From Burkholderia sp. H160 (GTDB taxonomy: Bacteria; Pseudomonadota; Gammaproteobacteria; Burkholderiales; Burkholderiaceae), in NCBI GenBank assembly GCA_000173575.1, contig ABYL01000044.1, positions 1-48,572 on the forward strand: a stretch of DNA of 48,572 nucleotides, given 5' to 3'. The notes below the pieces were generated by a model that saw only the letters and a list, made by a program, of their open reading frames with translations, was not told the origin of the DNA and did not search any database. The position numbers and the translations under genes were made by a program. Below, piece by piece: positions 16,176 through 25,387 of this stretch (its first letter is position 1; each line of letters opens with the position of its first letter).

Positions 16176-17048
16176 TCAACGCAGTTCCAGCCACATCGGC
16201 TGATGATCGGACGAGCGGCTGTGCGGGTCCACTTCGCACGATGCAACACGTGTGCTCAGGTCCTGCGTGACGAAAACGAAATCGCACGCGAATGGTCCGT
16301 CGGGCCATTGCTCGTGATCGTACAGACCGACCGTCGCGACACGCGGCGCGCCGGAATGCGCGCCGGCCCACGCGTCGACGAACGCCGGAGCGTCGGCGAT
16401 CGGTTCGAGCATCCGGCAATAGGCGGCATCTCCGAATGCGCTGTTGAAGTCACCGCAGAGAATCGCGCTGATTGGGCGCGCCGTATCGGCAAACGGGCTG
16501 TCCGGCTTTTCACCGCGGGCGGGAGCACGCGCGTGATTGCACGCCTCCTGATGTAGCTCGCGTAATCTTGCCACTTGCGCGAGCCGCTGTTTCTCCGAAT
16601 AGAACTCGAGGTGCGTGCTGATGACACGAAGCGGACCGATGTCGGCTTCGAGCACCGCTTCGAGCGCGACGCGCAACATCGACGGCTTGGCTGGGTCTGC
16701 GGGCCACGGCAGAGAATGGCGCAGCACCTGACGAACCGGTAAGCGGGTCACGATGGCATTACCGAACTGCCGCCGATGACGGCTCGCGCCCAGCGAGGGC
16801 AGATCGGAGCCGATCGCATCGAGCACGGTCATCTCCGGCAGCAGAGCGGCAAGTTCGGCGAACTGATCGGACGATGGCGCGCCTTTGAGTCCGCCGGCCG
16901 CCGGATCTTCGTTGAAGCCGCGCGTGACTTCCTGCAGACACAGTACGTCGAAATCGCACAACGCGCGTGCTTCCCGCACGATCCGACCGAGGTCGACGCG
17001 GCCGTCGACGCCGCAGCCCCATTGAATGTTCCAGTCGACCAGCTTCAT
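16176..17048 (-). CDS. Endonuclease/exonuclease/phosphatase (EEP) family protein
   Basis: A 290-residue metal-dependent hydrolase of the EEP/DNase I superfamily. It begins MKLVDWNIQWG (catalytic Asn7), followed by LCLQEV (metal-binding Glu40), the central THLEFYSE segment (His), GDFNSAFGD (from residue 199) and the terminal SDHQPMWLEL (catalytic Asp281-His282). The start is set by AAGGAGA just before the ATG; a longer frame upstream has no such support. Members cut DNA, phospholipids or phosphate esters, and the sequence does not say which. No signal peptide is seen, so it is probably cytoplasmic. Confidence 0.85.
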   Translation of the reverse strand: MKLVDWNIQWGCGVDGRVDLGRIVREARALCDFDVLCLQEVTRGFNEDPAAGGLKGAPSSDQFAELAALLPEMTVLDAIGSDLPSLGASRHRRQFGNAIVTRLPVRQVLRHSLPWPADPAKPSMLRVALEAVLEADIGPLRVISTHLEFYSEKQRLAQVARLRELHQEACNHARAPARGEKPDSPFADTARPISAILCGDFNSAFGDAAYCRMLEPIADAPAFVDAWAGAHSGAPRVATVGLYDHEQWPDGPFACDFVFVTQDLSTRVASCEVDPHSRSSDHQPMWLELR

Positions 17049-17302
17049 GATGGTCTCCTTGAAAGATCCGACTAGAAGAAATAACTCCGGATCGGAGCGC
17101 TTTTCGCTAAAGCGCAAATATTGTGCCCCCTTAGCGAGGACCGAGACATGCCCCTGGCTGGCATGCGCTCTGCTCAGCGAATGCACGGGCTGACGGTTCT
17201 TTAAAACGTGACGTTATCCGGCCAGCCCTTCTGGATTGTCCGATGATAAGCGCGCTGACGCGGCCACCAGCGGCAGTCTGTCGAACCAGTTGGGAGAGGC
17301 TG

Positions 17303-17674
17303 ATGGAACCGCTTCGCATCCTCATCACGGCAATAGCGCTGCTTGCCATCGCGGCAGTAGGAGGCCTCGTCATGGCCGGCTTGCGCTTTGCGGGCAAAGA
17401 CTATCCGCCTTCATGGCTGGCCATGCTGCACGGAGCCCTGGCGACCGCTGCGCTTGCCCTGCTGATCTATGCCGCAGCGACGGTCGGGTTGCCCGGTCTC
17501 GCAATAGCCGCCATCGTCCTTTTCCTTTTGGCCGGGGCGGGCGGCGCCGTGTTGAACCTCGGCTATCACTGGAACAGACGTGCACTGCCAAAAGGTATCG
17601 TCGTCGTACACGCACTCGTCGCGGTGACGGGCTTCATTATCCTGATCATCGCGACCTGGTCTGCACACGGTTGA
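17303..17674 (+). CDS. Hypothetical membrane protein with four predicted spans
   Basis: A 123-residue hydrophobic protein. GGGAGAGG lies a few bases before the ATG. Four membrane segments are visible: ILITAIALLAIAAVGGLVMAG, a helix around MLHGALATAALALLIYAA, LAIAAIVLFLLAGAGGAV, and VHALVAVTGFIILIIATW. A HWNRRALPKG loop joins the last two. It could be an uncharacterised inner-membrane protein; I recognise no family with known function. It lies upstream of an SDR gene in the same direction. Confidence 0.7.
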   Translation: MEPLRILITAIALLAIAAVGGLVMAGLRFAGKDYPPSWLAMLHGALATAALALLIYAAATVGLPGLAIAAIVLFLLAGAGGAVLNLGYHWNRRALPKGIVVVHALVAVTGFIILIIATWSAHG

Positions 17675-17876
17675 GTACCGGTGGTTGCTGCTGGCCCAAA
17701 TGAGCGGCCACCCCGCCTTTCGCACAAAAGTACAACGACAACGTGCGACTTTTCTGCGAAGACCCTTCGAAGAGAGCAAACTAAACCGCATCGCGGCAAC
17801 GCTCCGTTCTGCCCGGCGACACTCCGCGGGTGCGAGCACAGCCGCTTCGGTAGTTTCAAAGGAGAGGAGGTTCTCC

Positions 17877-18623
17877 ATGCCCGCTCATTCGCCCGATTTG
17901 GACAATCGTGTTGCCCTTGTGACTGGCGGATCACGAGGAATCGGCCGCGCCGTTGCCCTCTCGCTCGCATCCGCTGGCGCAGCGGTAGCGGTCAACTATC
18001 GGCAACGCGAGAACGAGGCTGCTCAGATCGTCGAGCAAATCGAAAGTGCGGGAGGCCGCGCGATCGCCGTACAAGCCGACGTGTCGGTTGCGTTCGACGT
18101 CAAGGCAATGATTGATGAGGTGGAAAGCCGCCTTGGCGTCGTCGGTGTTCTCGTCAACAACGCGGGCACCGGTACGATCGTCGACATCGACAGTCTCACG
18201 GAAACGGAATTCGATCGAACGCTTGCCGTCAATCTGAAATCGGCGTTTCTGTGCACGCAGGCGGTGCTGCCCGGAATGCGCGCACAGCACTGGGGACGCA
18301 TCGTCAACCTCTCGTCGGCTGCTGCCCGCGGCGCTGGCCTGGTTGGCGTTCACTACAACGCCTCGAAAGCTGGCCTCGAAGGGTTGACCCGCGGTTATGC
18401 GGCGCGGCTTGCCCGCGAGGGAATCACCGTGAACGCCGTAGCCCCGGCACTGATCGACACAGAAATGGCCGCGCCGCTGAAGACTGCCAACATCGCGGAA
18501 CGGCTTCCCGTTGGACGCCTCGGTGAAGTCGATGAGGTCGCCCAGGTCGTGCTAATGGTCGTCGGCAACGCGTTCGTTACGGGCCAAACGATCCCCGTCA
18601 ATGGAGGCGTGAGCTTCATATGA
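17877..18623 (+). CDS. SDR-family oxidoreductase (FabG-like)
   Basis: A 248-residue classical short-chain dehydrogenase/reductase. The cofactor motif is VTGGSRGIGRAVA, followed by NNAG near residue 91, a catalytic Ser in NLSSAAARG and Tyr-x-x-x-Lys in HYNASKAG. An Arg-containing NYRQRENE after the second strand favours NADP(H). The C-terminal DEVAQVVLMV and NGGVSFI are standard. GGAGG six bases before the ATG fixes the start. It most resembles 3-oxoacyl reductases, but SDR specificity cannot be read from sequence alone. It is 58 bases upstream of the DUF899 gene. Confidence 0.88.
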   Translation: MPAHSPDLDNRVALVTGGSRGIGRAVALSLASAGAAVAVNYRQRENEAAQIVEQIESAGGRAIAVQADVSVAFDVKAMIDEVESRLGVVGVLVNNAGTGTIVDIDSLTETEFDRTLAVNLKSAFLCTQAVLPGMRAQHWGRIVNLSSAAARGAGLVGVHYNASKAGLEGLTRGYAARLAREGITVNAVAPALIDTEMAAPLKTANIAERLPVGRLGEVDEVAQVVLMVVGNAFVTGQTIPVNGGVSFI

Positions 18624-18681
18624 ACTTCGGCCGGCATCAGCGCGAATGAAACCCAGATACCAGTTTCCAGAGGAGACGAAC

Positions 18682-19371
18682 ATGAGTGAACTACGGTATC
18701 CAAACGAAAGCAGAGAGTATCGCGACGCGCGTGACTCATTGCTTAAAGACGAACGGGAGCTTGTCGAAAAGGTAAAGTCGGTGGCAGAAAAACGCCGCAA
18801 TCTTCCTCTAGGCGGGCAGTTGAAAGAGGACTACGTCTTCCAATCGGCCAACGATGGGAAAATAGGAAGGAGTGTGAAATTCTCCGAGCTCTTTGGGGAT
18901 AAAAACACCCTGCTCCTTTACTCCTTCATGTTCGGTCCGAACTGGGACAACCCGTGTCCTTCCTGTACGTCGCTGGTCGATGGGTTTGATCGCACCTGGT
19001 ATCAAGTCACTCGACACGCCGCGTTCGTGGCAATTGCGAAAGCCCCAGCTGATCGGATCAATGCATGGGCCAAACAACGTGGATGGTCGCAGATTACGCT
19101 GGTCTCTGGATCGGACTCGACCTATCAAGCCGATTACAAATGCCAGGGAGACTCTGATGACATGCAATGGCCAGTGATGCATGTATTCAGGAGGATCGAC
19201 GGAAAGATTTTTCATTTCTGGGGAACTGAATTGTCGGCGAATCATGTTGACACGGTTTGGCCATATTGGAATCTCATGGACTTCACGCCAGAGGGTCGAC
19301 CTGACATTCCCACGCCGCCACAAAATTTCAGGTCCGAATTCCTGGAAAAAAACTACCTGAATACGGAGTAG
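18682..19371 (+). CDS. DUF899 family, thioredoxin-like protein
   Basis: A 229-residue protein of the DUF899 family, which has a thioredoxin-like fold and no firmly known role. The N-terminal helix region (DSLLKDERELVEKVKSVAEK) and the LLYSFMFGPNWDNPCPSC segment are typical; CPSC at about residue 90 is a CxxC pair. It ends in VWPYWNLMDFTPEGR, as the family does. AGAGGAGA before the ATG sets the start. By eye its G+C is much nearer to half than that of the flanking genes, and it uses A/T-ending codons freely, which suggests later arrival by transfer. Confidence 0.85.
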   Translation: MSELRYPNESREYRDARDSLLKDERELVEKVKSVAEKRRNLPLGGQLKEDYVFQSANDGKIGRSVKFSELFGDKNTLLLYSFMFGPNWDNPCPSCTSLVDGFDRTWYQVTRHAAFVAIAKAPADRINAWAKQRGWSQITLVSGSDSTYQADYKCQGDSDDMQWPVMHVFRRIDGKIFHFWGTELSANHVDTVWPYWNLMDFTPEGRPDIPTPPQNFRSEFLEKNYLNTE

Positions 19372-19729
19372 CTCGGCTGCCGACTCGAGGCGTTCCGGAA
19401 GCATCATTCGAGATACGCCTTCATCCGCTGATATTTCATCAAAGCACGATGGGAAGTCGGGGCTGGTCGACGGAATAAATCCGACCTGTCAGCCGTTTAC
19501 GATATTGCGGAGCCTTGTACCAGCAGGCGCCGCCGGGCGTCTCGCCGGCAATAGTAGTAAGCCTCATTTTCAGTGGCTCCATGGCCGGCGCTGGATGCGT
19601 CAATCTGGTCTTCAGTACAGAGGGAGATATGTGTGCACGGGGATCTGAATAAACTAAACAATACAGGGGGACGGTCCGCCGCGGGTCTCGAGTGACTCGG
19701 CAGGCAGGCAGGAAGGCGGGAGGCACAAC
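19372..19729. other. Intergenic region, nothing certain
   Basis: A 358-base stretch of mixed composition between the DUF899 gene and the Gly/His-rich protein gene. A leftward frame across it has no ribosome site and no recognisable domain. The last 20 bases hold GGGAGG, the ribosome site of the next gene. No promoter or hairpin could be fixed by eye. Confidence 0.5.
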
Positions 19730-20164
19730 ATGAACGGGCGCAGGCTTTGCAATATTGCCTTGGCACTAGTGGCAGTGGCAGCGATGGCTGCGGGCGGTCC
19801 GACGCTGGCCGGCGGTCGTGGCGGCGGTGGTGGCATGCACGGTGGAGGCTTTCACGGTCATGATGGCTTCTTCCACCATGACGGTTTTCACCATGGGCAC
19901 GGGCACGTGACCGTAGTGGTAGGCGGCGGCTGGCCGGGCTGGTGGGGATATCCATACTACGGCTGGCCATACCCAGATTCCTACCCCGGCTACTACGTGC
20001 CCGCGGCGCAATACGCGGCGCAATACATCGAGCAAGGCGATGGGTCGGACGGTGCGTCGGCGAACGCGTGGTGGTACCACTGCGACCAGCCCAGTGGCTA
20101 TTACCCGTACATCAAGGACTGTCCAGGCGGCTGGCAAACGGTACCGGCCCAGCCGTCGCCGTAA
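19730..20164 (+). CDS. Secreted Gly/His-rich protein with Tyr/Trp-rich C-terminus
   Basis: A 144-residue exported protein. The N-terminus NIALALVAVAAMAAGGPTLA is a signal peptide. Next comes a low-complexity Gly/His segment (residues about 28-58: GGRGGGGGMHGGGFHGHD, HHDGFHHGHGH), then a Trp/Tyr/Pro-rich part (GGWPGWWGYPYYGWPYPD) and a C-terminal WWYHCDQPSGYYPYIKDCPGGW, whose two Cys could pair. This last motif is recurrent in small envelope proteins of Burkholderiaceae. The His cluster could bind metal. GGGAGG precedes the ATG. It is 13 bases upstream of a lipoprotein gene, so the two are probably one unit. Confidence 0.75.
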   Translation: MNGRRLCNIALALVAVAAMAAGGPTLAGGRGGGGGMHGGGFHGHDGFFHHDGFHHGHGHVTVVVGGGWPGWWGYPYYGWPYPDSYPGYYVPAAQYAAQYIEQGDGSDGASANAWWYHCDQPSGYYPYIKDCPGGWQTVPAQPSP

Positions 20165-20177
20165 TTCGGAGGTACTG

Positions 20178-20528
20178 ATGAAGCCGCATTCAGTTCCCCT
20201 CCTGATGGCTGCCGCGCTCGTTGTGGCCGCCTGTACGGCGATACCGTCGGGCCCCAGCGTGATGGTGCTGCCGGGCAGTACCAAGACGTTCGACCAGTTT
20301 CTCAGTGATGACCACGACTGCCGCCAGTTTGCGCTCGGTCCCAGTCATTCAAGCGACTCAGGATACGGCGCACAGTACCAATACGACGCCGCCTACATCC
20401 AGTGCATGTACGCGCGCGGGCACCGGGTCCCGGTCTATGGCCCAATGCTTGCGCCGCCGCCCGCGACTCCACCTGCCAACTACAAGCCCTACTTCCCGCC
20501 GCCGGCACCGAAAGGAGCCGTCCCCTGA
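20178..20528 (+). CDS. Small lipoprotein, apparently lacking the glycine-zipper segment
   Basis: A 116-residue lipoprotein with signal PLLMAAALVVAAC (lipobox VAAC) and a CGGAGGT ribosome site. After the signal it reads SGPSVMVLPGSTKTFDQF, then DDHDCRQFALGP, and ends with QYQYDAAYIQCMYARGHRVP and a Pro-rich tail. In the related Burkholderia lipoproteins I know, a Gly-zipper membrane segment sits between the 'CRQyA' and 'YD.AY.QCMYa.G..VP' parts. Here only about ten residues (SHSSDSGYGA) separate them. Function is unknown; it is paired with the upstream secreted protein. Confidence 0.7.
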   Translation: MKPHSVPLLMAAALVVAACTAIPSGPSVMVLPGSTKTFDQFLSDDHDCRQFALGPSHSSDSGYGAQYQYDAAYIQCMYARGHRVPVYGPMLAPPPATPPANYKPYFPPPAPKGAVP

Positions 20529-20807
20529 GCGCTCTGGCGAATCTTCAAAGCGATTGAGCAAGGGACCGTTGCAAGACCGGCGCAACGGCGACTGCCGTCG
20601 GTTGGGTCAGGTTTTAGCGCTTCGGCCGATCACGCGCCGTCCGACATGGCTAACCGAACGGCCGTTGTACCTTGGAACCTGCCGTCGAAACGGCACCGGG
20701 CCGAACGGCTGCTCCGGGTCGGCGGGCGGTCGCTTGCCGGCCGTTTCGTCACGACAGCCACATGAAGCGGCGCATCATGTGACCTCTCGAGCGGGCTGGG
20801 GCGTCGC

Positions 20808-21545
20808 TCATCGCGCGCCGACAACGGCATTTGGCGATGAAACGGCATGGCCAAGCGACAGGTAGCTCCGGTGTAGTAGCGATTCGATAGTTGCCCAATC
20901 GGCGTCGGTGATGCTGCCCGCTTCTTCACGAGCGTCGCGAAGCAGCATGGCTTGCGCGCGCAACTGGCCGTGTTCGAGTGTCGAGCCCACGGGCACCCTA
21001 TACAGCGATGCGGCAGCTTCAGCACACGCGCTGCCCAACGCGCCGGGCGGATAACGTTCACGCTGCCGATGCACGATCCACCATTCCAGTTCGAGCGCGG
21101 TGGTGCGCGAGACATCGAAGTCGCGGTCCCCCGTATTGCGGATCAAGCCGAAATAGGTTTGCAGCGCCGGCAATGCTTTTTCGTAATCGCTCCGTTCCTT
21201 GCCCTCCTTGAAGGTGAATGCGGCGGATGCGCCATAGTAAGCACCGACGTACGACCTTAGCCACGGAAAGTGGTATTGCGTGCGCAGGGTCTGCGCGAGT
21301 TCAAGAAAGAGCGCCACGTGCTGGCGGTCATAATAGGAACGCCACATTTTCGTTTCGAGTGTCCCCGTCGCGATGGGATCGAAGCGGCTCAGGTCACGAT
21401 GCAACGGCCAGAAGAGATCAGCGGCGACATAGCCGATCAGAACGACAAGCAGGGCCAGGATCATCCGTCGCCAGCGTCGCGGTCCGGCTGCAAGGATCAC
21501 GCGGCGCCGCGGGCCGTGGTCGTGGGCGCGCCCGGTTGTGTCCAT
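20808..21545 (-). CDS. Hypothetical membrane-anchored protein
   Basis: A 245-residue protein with a basic N-terminus (RRRVILAAGPRRWRRM) and one membrane helix, ILALLVVLIGYVAADLFW, so the rest should face the periplasm. The soluble part is rich in helix-forming residues, with FLELAQTLRTQYHFPWLRS and YEKALPALQTYFGLI near the centre. No catalytic motif is recognised. It is followed at its upstream side by the DUF3303 gene in the same direction, 37 bases away, suggesting a two-gene unit. The 279 bases downstream (20529-20807) hold no gene I can support. Confidence 0.65.
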   Translation of the reverse strand: MDTTGRAHDHGPRRRVILAAGPRRWRRMILALLVVLIGYVAADLFWPLHRDLSRFDPIATGTLETKMWRSYYDRQHVALFLELAQTLRTQYHFPWLRSYVGAYYGASAAFTFKEGKERSDYEKALPALQTYFGLIRNTGDRDFDVSRTTALELEWWIVHRQRERYPPGALGSACAEAAASLYRVPVGSTLEHGQLRAQAMLLRDAREEAGSITDADWATIESLLHRSYLSLGHAVSSPNAVVGAR

Positions 21546-21582
21546 GTCGAATAGCGTCGAAATCGAACGTGTGTGGAACCCT

Positions 21583-21864
21583 CTATTTCACTACGCGCCC
21601 CAGCACCTCGCCCAGCTCGGCGTCGTCAAGCACCGGGACGATGTCCAGCTCCATCAGATCGCTCCACTGATAGGCGAACTCGGTGAGTTTCTTCATATCA
21701 TCTGTTTCGAGCAAATCGAAACCTGCGCCCAGATCGGCTCGCGTCCACCGGCCCACTAACCGGACGCCGTCAGGCGGGAGCCCGCCGGTTCGCTGAAAGC
21801 GCGCGATGGCTTCGGCACGCTGTTGGGCATCCGGTGCCCAGTGGAAGGTCATCATGAATTTCAT
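21583..21864 (-). CDS. DUF3303 family protein
   Basis: A 93-residue protein matching DUF3303, a small ferredoxin-like dimeric family of unknown function. It starts MKFMMTFHWAPDAQQRAEAI, followed by GVRLVGRWTRADLGAGFDLLE and a C-terminal DIVPVLDDAELGEVL. AGGAGA seven bases before the ATG fixes this start over a longer one ten codons upstream. It may share a transcript with the membrane-anchored protein gene downstream. Confidence 0.85.
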   Translation of the reverse strand: MKFMMTFHWAPDAQQRAEAIARFQRTGGLPPDGVRLVGRWTRADLGAGFDLLETDDMKKLTEFAYQWSDLMELDIVPVLDDAELGEVLGRVVK

Positions 21865-22321
21865 GGCTGTGTCTCCTGACGGTGGCTCGTCCACCTACTT
21901 CTATTTATACGCTCGGTGGCGGCATACGGATGCAATTGGGCGTGTCCCTATGCCACGATCCTGTTCTGCAGAGACCACTAGCGTTTAGGGTTATTCGATG
22001 CCTGCCATCGGCCACAGGAATCTTCGCCGTTGGGATTTATCGGCGACGGGAGTCTCGTTGTGCGGCGAGAACATACTAATGTGATATGCGGACAGCCGTT
22101 AGAGTCTCCAAGCTACGTGGAAGACCTTTGATAAGCGTGAAATCGAGTATGCTGCACCGGCAGTTGCGTATGCATATTCTGCAGGTCTCTAGCACGACTC
22201 TAGGCTGCAGCACGTACTCCATCAACGTGCCTATAAGAAGGGCGGCGGAAACGTCTTTTTCTTCCACAAGAATGCGCCTACTCGACGTTCCCGTCCGAGA
22301 GATACCATTAGCGTTCGAGCA
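21865..22321. other. Intergenic region of low G+C
   Basis: A 457-base stretch of visibly lower G+C than the surroundings, between the DUF3303 gene start and the end of the amidohydrolase gene. Short frames on both strands lack ribosome sites and recognisable motifs. It marks the left edge of the sugar module and could be a junction left by an insertion, but no repeat or integrase remnant is seen. Confidence 0.5.
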
Positions 22322-23218
22322 TCAAAGCCTATAGACGCGCTCCGCATTGTCATGGAACAGCGCACGGCGCTCAGATCCGCTGAAGTCCTTCGTAATTGCC
22401 TTGAACGCGTCGAAGATTGCGTCGTAAGTGCTGAACAACTTGTCTACCGGGAAATTACTGGCGAACATGCATCGTCCGACGCCGAACGCATCGATTGCAT
22501 CAAGTACGAACGGCCGAATGCTGTCGACCGTCCATTTCCAGTCCGCCATGCCGAGACCTGAAATCTTGCATGAAACATTTGGCGCAGAGGCCAGTAGTTT
22601 CATTCCTTTTCTCCAACCTTCTATTTCGGCAGGTGCGCGGTCCACCGGCATGCCAGTATGATTGAGAACGACGGGGGTATCCGGATAAGCCCACGCCAGC
22701 GCCGTCGCTTCCTCCATCTGGGTAAAGTACAGTTGCAGGTCGAAGGACAGGTCGTACCGCCGGAGAAGGGAGTAGCCGGCTCGCCATTGCGAGTCACTCA
22801 TGAGGTGCGGGTTGTCAATGAACGTCTTGACTGGGTCCCGGTGGAAATTTAGACACTGGCGAATTCCACGCACGTTCGGATATTCAACGTGTGCCTCCAT
22901 GGCCTCCTGCACCTTCGGTGATGACAGATCGGCAAAGCCCACGATTCCGTTCGGGTAGCCATGCTTGTCCGCAACGCTCTGTAGCCAACGCGTTTCCGCG
23001 ACCGGGTCGTTGTGGTCATATTCGACCTGAAGATGCACCGTCTTGACGACATTCTGGTTCTTCATGTCCGCCAGAAAATTTTCAATCAGATAATCCTCAC
23101 GTATCGCCGAGTAATCACCGAAGACTCGCTCAAGCATGGGCCCCTGAAGCCACGGGTAGTTGCCGTTCTTCAGGTCATAAAGGTGGTGGTGAGGGTCAAT
23201 GATAGGTAGCTGTTCCAC
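22322..23218 (-). CDS. Amidohydrolase-family protein (sugar lactonase-like)
   Basis: A 298-residue TIM-barrel metal hydrolase of the amidohydrolase-2 type, the family of L-fuconolactonase and related lactone hydrolases. The metal motif is IDPHHHLYDL at the N-terminus. Others are VKTVHLQVEYDH, GIRQCLNF, VVLNHTGMP near residue 190 and CMFASNFPVDK near the C-terminus (family 'fgSn.P'). A GTG start is chosen because GGAGA lies five bases upstream; a TTG seven codons earlier would place this site inside the gene. It is the last gene of the leftward importer operon, so it probably acts on the imported compound, perhaps opening a sugar lactone. Confidence 0.82.
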   Translation of the reverse strand: MEQLPIIDPHHHLYDLKNGNYPWLQGPMLERVFGDYSAIREDYLIENFLADMKNQNVVKTVHLQVEYDHNDPVAETRWLQSVADKHGYPNGIVGFADLSSPKVQEAMEAHVEYPNVRGIRQCLNFHRDPVKTFIDNPHLMSDSQWRAGYSLLRRYDLSFDLQLYFTQMEEATALAWAYPDTPVVLNHTGMPVDRAPAEIEGWRKGMKLLASAPNVSCKISGLGMADWKWTVDSIRPFVLDAIDAFGVGRCMFASNFPVDKLFSTYDAIFDAFKAITKDFSGSERRALFHDNAERVYRL

Positions 23219-23296
23219 AATGTCTCCGGATGCTTTCAAATTGAAGCACTGGGCCGCCGGCGCATCCGCAGGCGGCCTTCGTGAGCACGATTGAGA

Positions 23297-24313
23297 TCAG
23301 TAGGCGCCGGCCGACGGCGGATACACGCGCTTCACGGTAGCCTGGGTCGCAGGATGGTCAATCGTTTCCTTCGTAACGAGCGGCTCTTTGAGTGCGAGTT
23401 CCTGGGTAGTCGGCTTCTTGCTCAAGGCATTGCTCACCTGCGTGGTCGCGTCGATGCCCTGTCCGACGGCTTCCTGCAGGAAAATGCCCTGAATCGCGCC
23501 CTCACGCAGCAGCTTGATAGTGGTCGGACTTCCGTCCGCAGTCACGACGGCAACCTTTCCAGTGAGGCCGCGCGTCTGAAGCGCTTTGGCTGAGCCCGTT
23601 GCGGCTTCATCGTACATACCGTAGATGGCTTTGACGTCGGGGTGGGCGGTCAGAATGTCGTTCGCCTGGGAAACGGCCTCATTGACGGTCAGACCGTGAG
23701 TTTCAAGTACCTGAACCAGGTCGCAACCGTCCGCAGCAAACGATTCTTTCGCACCCTTCATATACTTTTGCGCGTTCACGCGGTCTTGCGGAAGCGACAG
23801 CATCGCAATCTTGTTACCGCCGCGCTCCTTCGCAAGCTTGCAGACATACGAGCCCTGCGCTTTGCCGGTGTCGTAATTATTGGCAGTGACTGCGGATGTG
23901 TAGTCTGTCTGCCCCGCCTGCGGACCGATGCCAGCAAACGCGATGGGGACAGATTTTTCCTTGAGAAGCCTCAGCACGGGAGGCGTGCTCGTCGAGCTGA
24001 CAGGTCCCATGACGATGGCAGAAACGCCGCGTGTCAGCGCCGTTTTCACATTGTCCATCTGCTTCGCAGGAGAATTCTCAGACGTGAATTCCACGTAGTT
24101 CATGCCGAGTTCTTTTGCGCGTTCTCTGACCCCGTACGCAACCCATTGCCAGTACGAGATATCCAGCGAAGGGGCGATATATGCAACCGTCTGCTTTGCC
24201 TGCGCGAGCGCCGATTGTGATGCCATAGCGACGCAAGCCAGAGCGCTACACACGACCATCGTGGTCAACGCATTTCCAGGATGCCGGAATTTGCCGAATT
24301 GAAAAACGTTCAT
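23297..24313 (-). CDS. Sugar ABC transporter substrate-binding protein (Peripla_BP_4 type)
   Basis: A 338-residue periplasmic binding protein of the ribose/autoinducer-2 type. The signal peptide is [20 protein letters not shown] with AQA before cleavage. The mature protein begins [19 protein letters not shown], with [27 protein letters not shown] and [18 protein letters not shown] as family segments. AGGAG lies at the proper distance from the second of two tandem ATG codons. It heads the transport-to-hydrolase part of the operon with the RbsC-like permease and RbsA-like ATPase. The ligand cannot be named. Confidence 0.88.
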   Translation of the reverse strand: MNVFQFGKFRHPGNALTTMVVCSALACVAMASQSALAQAKQTVAYIAPSLDISYWQWVAYGVRERAKELGMNYVEFTSENSPAKQMDNVKTALTRGVSAIVMGPVSSTSTPPVLRLLKEKSVPIAFAGIGPQAGQTDYTSAVTANNYDTGKAQGSYVCKLAKERGGNKIAMLSLPQDRVNAQKYMKGAKESFAADGCDLVQVLETHGLTVNEAVSQANDILTAHPDVKAIYGMYDEAATGSAKALQTRGLTGKVAVVTADGSPTTIKLLREGAIQGIFLQEAVGQGIDATTQVSNALSKKPTTQELALKEPLVTKETIDHPATQATVKRVYPPSAGAY

Positions 24314-24346
24314 CATTGTCTCCTTGCTGGGTGTTGTGCTGTCGGC

Positions 24347-25342
24347 TTATCGCCGTGCCTTGGTGACGCGGTCGACAAGCACCGCGATAAGAATCACGAC
24401 GCCTGTCACGGTGCCTTGCCAGAAACTGTTCACGCCAATGAGATTCGCGCCGTTCTGGATAATCGTTATCATCAGTGCGCCGAGCAGCGCACCGATGGCC
24501 GAGCCGGTTCCACCGAAGAGGCTTGCGCCGCCGATAACCACAGCCGCGATCGCCTGAAGCATCAAGCTTGAGCCGGCCGTCGCTTCGGCGTTGCTGATGT
24601 ACGAGATGCTGACGATGCCGGCGAATGACGCCAGCAAACCCGAAATTACATAAGCGGATAAACGCACGCGGTTGACGGGGATGCCGATGACACGAGCGGA
24701 AGAGCTGCTGCTACCTACTGCGTACAGCCATCTGCCGGCCACGACTTTGCGCAGACAGAACTCGATAACAACCAGAAGCAGCACGCACCAGAGTACGTAG
24801 TTGATGACACCGGGAATCAGCGTCCCGGAGTTGAGAAGCCAATAGTTCGGGTCGTTGACCGGAAGCGAGTGGCCGTCGGTGACGATGAACGACAGACTTC
24901 CAGCAATGGCATATGTACTGAGGGTCACGACGAATGGCGCGAGACCTACGAAGGTCACCAGCGCACCATTAATCGAACCGATGATGACACCGACAGCCAT
25001 GCCAGCGACACTGCTTACGACGGCGCCATAACCATGCGACATCGCGAGCCCGGTCACCATTCCAGTCAGGGAAAAGACTGAGCCGACTGAAAGGTCGATT
25101 CCACCCGTGATAATCACAAGGAGCACACCGAACGCCATGATGACCAGCGGCGCGGCGGCCTGCGTCACGTTCGCCAGATTTCCCATCGACAGCGCAGCAG
25201 GAACGACCATTCCGACCGCGAGTTCGATGACGACAATCGCAATTGCGATAGCGATCTCGGTACGATACGTGGATAACATACGTCGAATGCCATCGCCGGA
25301 CTCCTTCGAGCCGCTCTGTATTGAGTGCGTCACTGCTTTCAT
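24347..25342 (-). CDS. Sugar ABC transporter permease, RbsC-like
   Basis: A 331-residue inner-membrane permease of the ribose family. AGGAGA precedes the ATG. Features are ITGGIDLSVGSVFSLTGMV near residue 80, the family's best hallmark, and a C-terminal region with AIAAVVIGGASLFGGTGS and GALLGALMITIIQNGANL. Eight to ten membrane spans can be seen. It lies 45 bases after the ATPase gene and 33 bases before the binding-protein gene. Confidence 0.92.
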   Translation of the reverse strand: MKAVTHSIQSGSKESGDGIRRMLSTYRTEIAIAIAIVVIELAVGMVVPAALSMGNLANVTQAAAPLVIMAFGVLLVIITGGIDLSVGSVFSLTGMVTGLAMSHGYGAVVSSVAGMAVGVIIGSINGALVTFVGLAPFVVTLSTYAIAGSLSFIVTDGHSLPVNDPNYWLLNSGTLIPGVINYVLWCVLLLVVIEFCLRKVVAGRWLYAVGSSSSSARVIGIPVNRVRLSAYVISGLLASFAGIVSISYISNAEATAGSSLMLQAIAAVVIGGASLFGGTGSAIGALLGALMITIIQNGANLIGVNSFWQGTVTGVVILIAVLVDRVTKARR

Positions 25343-25387
25343 GCTTTGTCTCCTGACTTAATCTTCGATGTCGGAACATCCTGCGCT

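Noticed and set aside
19439-19726. A 95-codon leftward frame in the gap before the Gly/His-rich protein
   Set aside because: No ribosome site, no signal or domain; kept only as a remark in the intergenic entry.
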